40,330 bases of DNA. Origin: Rhodanobacter sp. (GTDB lineage Bacteria; Pseudomonadota; Gammaproteobacteria; Xanthomonadales; Rhodanobacteraceae). The notes under the pieces are model-generated. The model worked only from the letters and a program-made list of their open reading frames with translations, was not told where the DNA came from and made no database searches. Where the stretch lies: the NCBI GenBank assembly GCA_022730075.1, contig DZBX01000009.1:1-40330 (forward strand). The letters run 5' to 3'. The position numbers were made by a program, and so were the translations under genes. Position 1 is the first letter of the stretch. Each line of letters begins with the position of its first letter. Positions 39,215 through 40,330 of the stretch are shown piece after piece.

Positions 39215-39586
39215 ATCCATCGGGCATTGCCGCATGCCATTCGCTTCGATCGACGCATGCACGGGGATGGATGTCGGCTGCGGCGCACGCTGTAGAGGCA
39301 AGCGCTGCCGCAAGTGGTACTGCCGGCGGCAGCGGATCTCGGCGGCGCTGGAGCCGAAGTAGGCAGTTCTGAATTTGTCTGCAATATGGCTAGAGCTTGC
39401 CTTTCGACATGCGGCTTCTGGATGACCAGCTTCACCAACAGCGAAGCTGGTAATCCCGTGGACGCGTGCTGTGGCCTGGGCAGCCAATGTCGTCGCCATC
39501 GCCACGTATGTGGAGTCGGGCTACGCGGTGCGCTCGCACAACAGGGCGAAGTCGCTCACCAGCGCGTGACGTGGCACGATCAGCGC
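39215..39586. other. 372-bp region without a recognised gene
   Basis: No convincing gene was found. The stretch around 39360-39410 is visibly less GC-rich than its surroundings. Two inverted repeats are present: GCTGCCG/CGGCAGC (39304-39333), and CCAGCTTC-N9-GAAGCTGG (39426-39450), a perfect 8-bp stem without a T-run. The frame of the downstream methyltransferase is open back to an ATG at 39422, but those residues look non-coding. The region may be a decayed gene or the remnant of an insertion. Confidence 0.5.
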
Positions 39587-40330
39587 ATGACCGCGACGTT
39601 TTATGACCGGCTCGCGCCTTACTATCACTTGCTCTACGGTGACTGGGAAGCCGCGATCACGCGCCAGGGCGATGCCTTGTCTGATCTGCTTGCGGCGCAG
39701 GGCATCGCACCGGGTGCGCCGATACTCGATGCCGCCTGCGGCATCGGCACGCAGAGCATCGGGTTGGCGCGGCACGGCTATCGGCTGACGGCTTCGGATA
39801 TTTCGCCGGGCGCGGTGGCGCGGCTGCGCGATGAACTCGCACACCGTGACCTGCACGCCTGCGTGCAGGTCGATGATCTGCGCACGCTGCGCGGTGTCGA
39901 ATCGGAAAGCATGGCGGCGGTGCTCGCCTGCGATAACAGCCTTCCGCACCTGCTGTCGGACGCCGAATTGCTGCAAGCCTTGCGCAGTTGCCATCGCTGC
40001 CTGCGCGTGGGCGGTGTCGCGATTTTCTCGGTGCGCGATTACGCCAGCATCGCGCGCGTGAACCCGGACGTGCGGCCCTACGGCATGCGCCATGCAGCGG
40101 GCAGCCGGTTTCTCGCGGTGCAGGTCTGGGAGTGGGACGGCGATCAGTATGACTTGCGCGTTTACCTGACCACTGAATCGCCCACGGGCGCCTGCGCGAC
40201 GCAGGTGCTCACCAGCCGCTACTATGCCGTGACGATCGCCAGGCTGTTAGCGCTGCTGAGCGAGGCTGGCTTTGTCGACGCGCAGCGCCGCGACGACGTG
40301 TTGTTTCAGCCTGTGCTGCTGGCGCGGCGC
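39587..40330 (+). CDS. Class I SAM-dependent methyltransferase (runs off the window)
   Basis: An open frame of 248 codons reaches the window end without a stop. It begins MTATFYDRLAPYYHLLYGDW, typical of small-molecule methyltransferases. It has the SAM motif ILDAACGIGTQSIGLARHGY (about residues 46-65), the acidic residue after strand 2 in LTASDISPGA, and a later LACDNSLPHLL motif IV. A C-terminal strand pair (FVDAQRRDDVLFQPVLLARR) suggests that only a few residues are missing. Resemblance is to the glycine/sarcosine N-methyltransferase-like and generic Methyltransf groups, and the acceptor is unknown. The ribosome-binding site is weak; an in-frame GTG at 39566 is an alternative start. Confidence 0.82.
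   Translation, partial: MTATFYDRLAPYYHLLYGDWEAAITRQGDALSDLLAAQGIAPGAPILDAACGIGTQSIGLARHGYRLTASDISPGAVARLRDELAHRDLHACVQVDDLRTLRGVESESMAAVLACDNSLPHLLSDAELLQALRSCHRCLRVGGVAIFSVRDYASIARVNPDVRPYGMRHAAGSRFLAVQVWEWDGDQYDLRVYLTTESPTGACATQVLTSRYYAVTIARLLALLSEAGFVDAQRRDDVLFQPVLLARR

Noticed and set aside
39422-39586. N-terminal extension of the last methyltransferase to an ATG at 39422
   Set aside because: The added residues do not resemble methyltransferases, and the family normally starts at FYDRLAPYY.

Overview
The window is chromosomal DNA of a high-GC gammaproteobacterium, most likely of the Xanthomonadales (Rhodanobacteraceae/Xanthomonadaceae side). The signs are the codon use, the order tig-clpP-clpX-lon-hupB-(tRNA-Val)-ppiD, the purB-roxA and gloB-lytic transglycosylase pairs, a 180-kDa-class NAD-glutamate dehydrogenase and a short NAD kinase. 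No insertion sequence, integrase, phage gene or CRISPR array was seen.

Left part, minus strand (1-9464): the 2-oxoglutarate dehydrogenase operon sucA-sucB-lpd, with a promoter whose 20-bp spacer holds a perfect dyad; then purB-roxA-GNAT, in which the last two genes overlap by four bases. fumC (plus) diverges from purB and converges on a CPA2-type cation/proton antiporter. Three TCA-cycle-linked loci (sucAB-lpd, fumC, and purB, which makes fumarate) lie close together.

Middle (12345-25000): a five-tRNA cluster (Pro-TGG, Arg-TCT, His-GTG, Lys-CTT, Leu-TAG) behind a clear promoter, followed by the protein-quality-control run tig, clpP, clpX, lon, hupB, tRNA-Val-TAC and ppiD. clpP and lon each have an upstream sequence that fits a sigma-32 heat-shock promoter with the same 13-bp spacer. 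Two strong intrinsic terminators bracket ppiD. On the minus strand follow gloB, a LysM lipoprotein lytic transglycosylase and fabI.

Right part, plus strand (25412-36775): gdhB, nadK, a 5'-nucleotidase, a glutaryl-CoA dehydrogenase, a secreted protein with a type IV pilin-like C-terminal domain, a lone nucleotidyltransferase-fold protein, and a fused E1 alpha-beta 2-oxoacid dehydrogenase without its own E2/E3. This looks like amino-acid catabolism (glutamate, lysine/tryptophan to glutaryl-CoA, 2-oxoacids) feeding the TCA genes on the left.

Right end (36783-40330): an accessory-looking patch. A GNAT acetyltransferase gene is frameshifted and has lost its C-terminus; next to it is a short LuxR-type regulator divergent from a two-gene methyltransferase-cupin operon. 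A perfect inverted repeat sits in their shared promoter region. After 372 bp without a recognisable gene, a second SAM methyltransferase runs off the window. This patch is the best candidate for something undescribed, but its function cannot be read from sequence alone.
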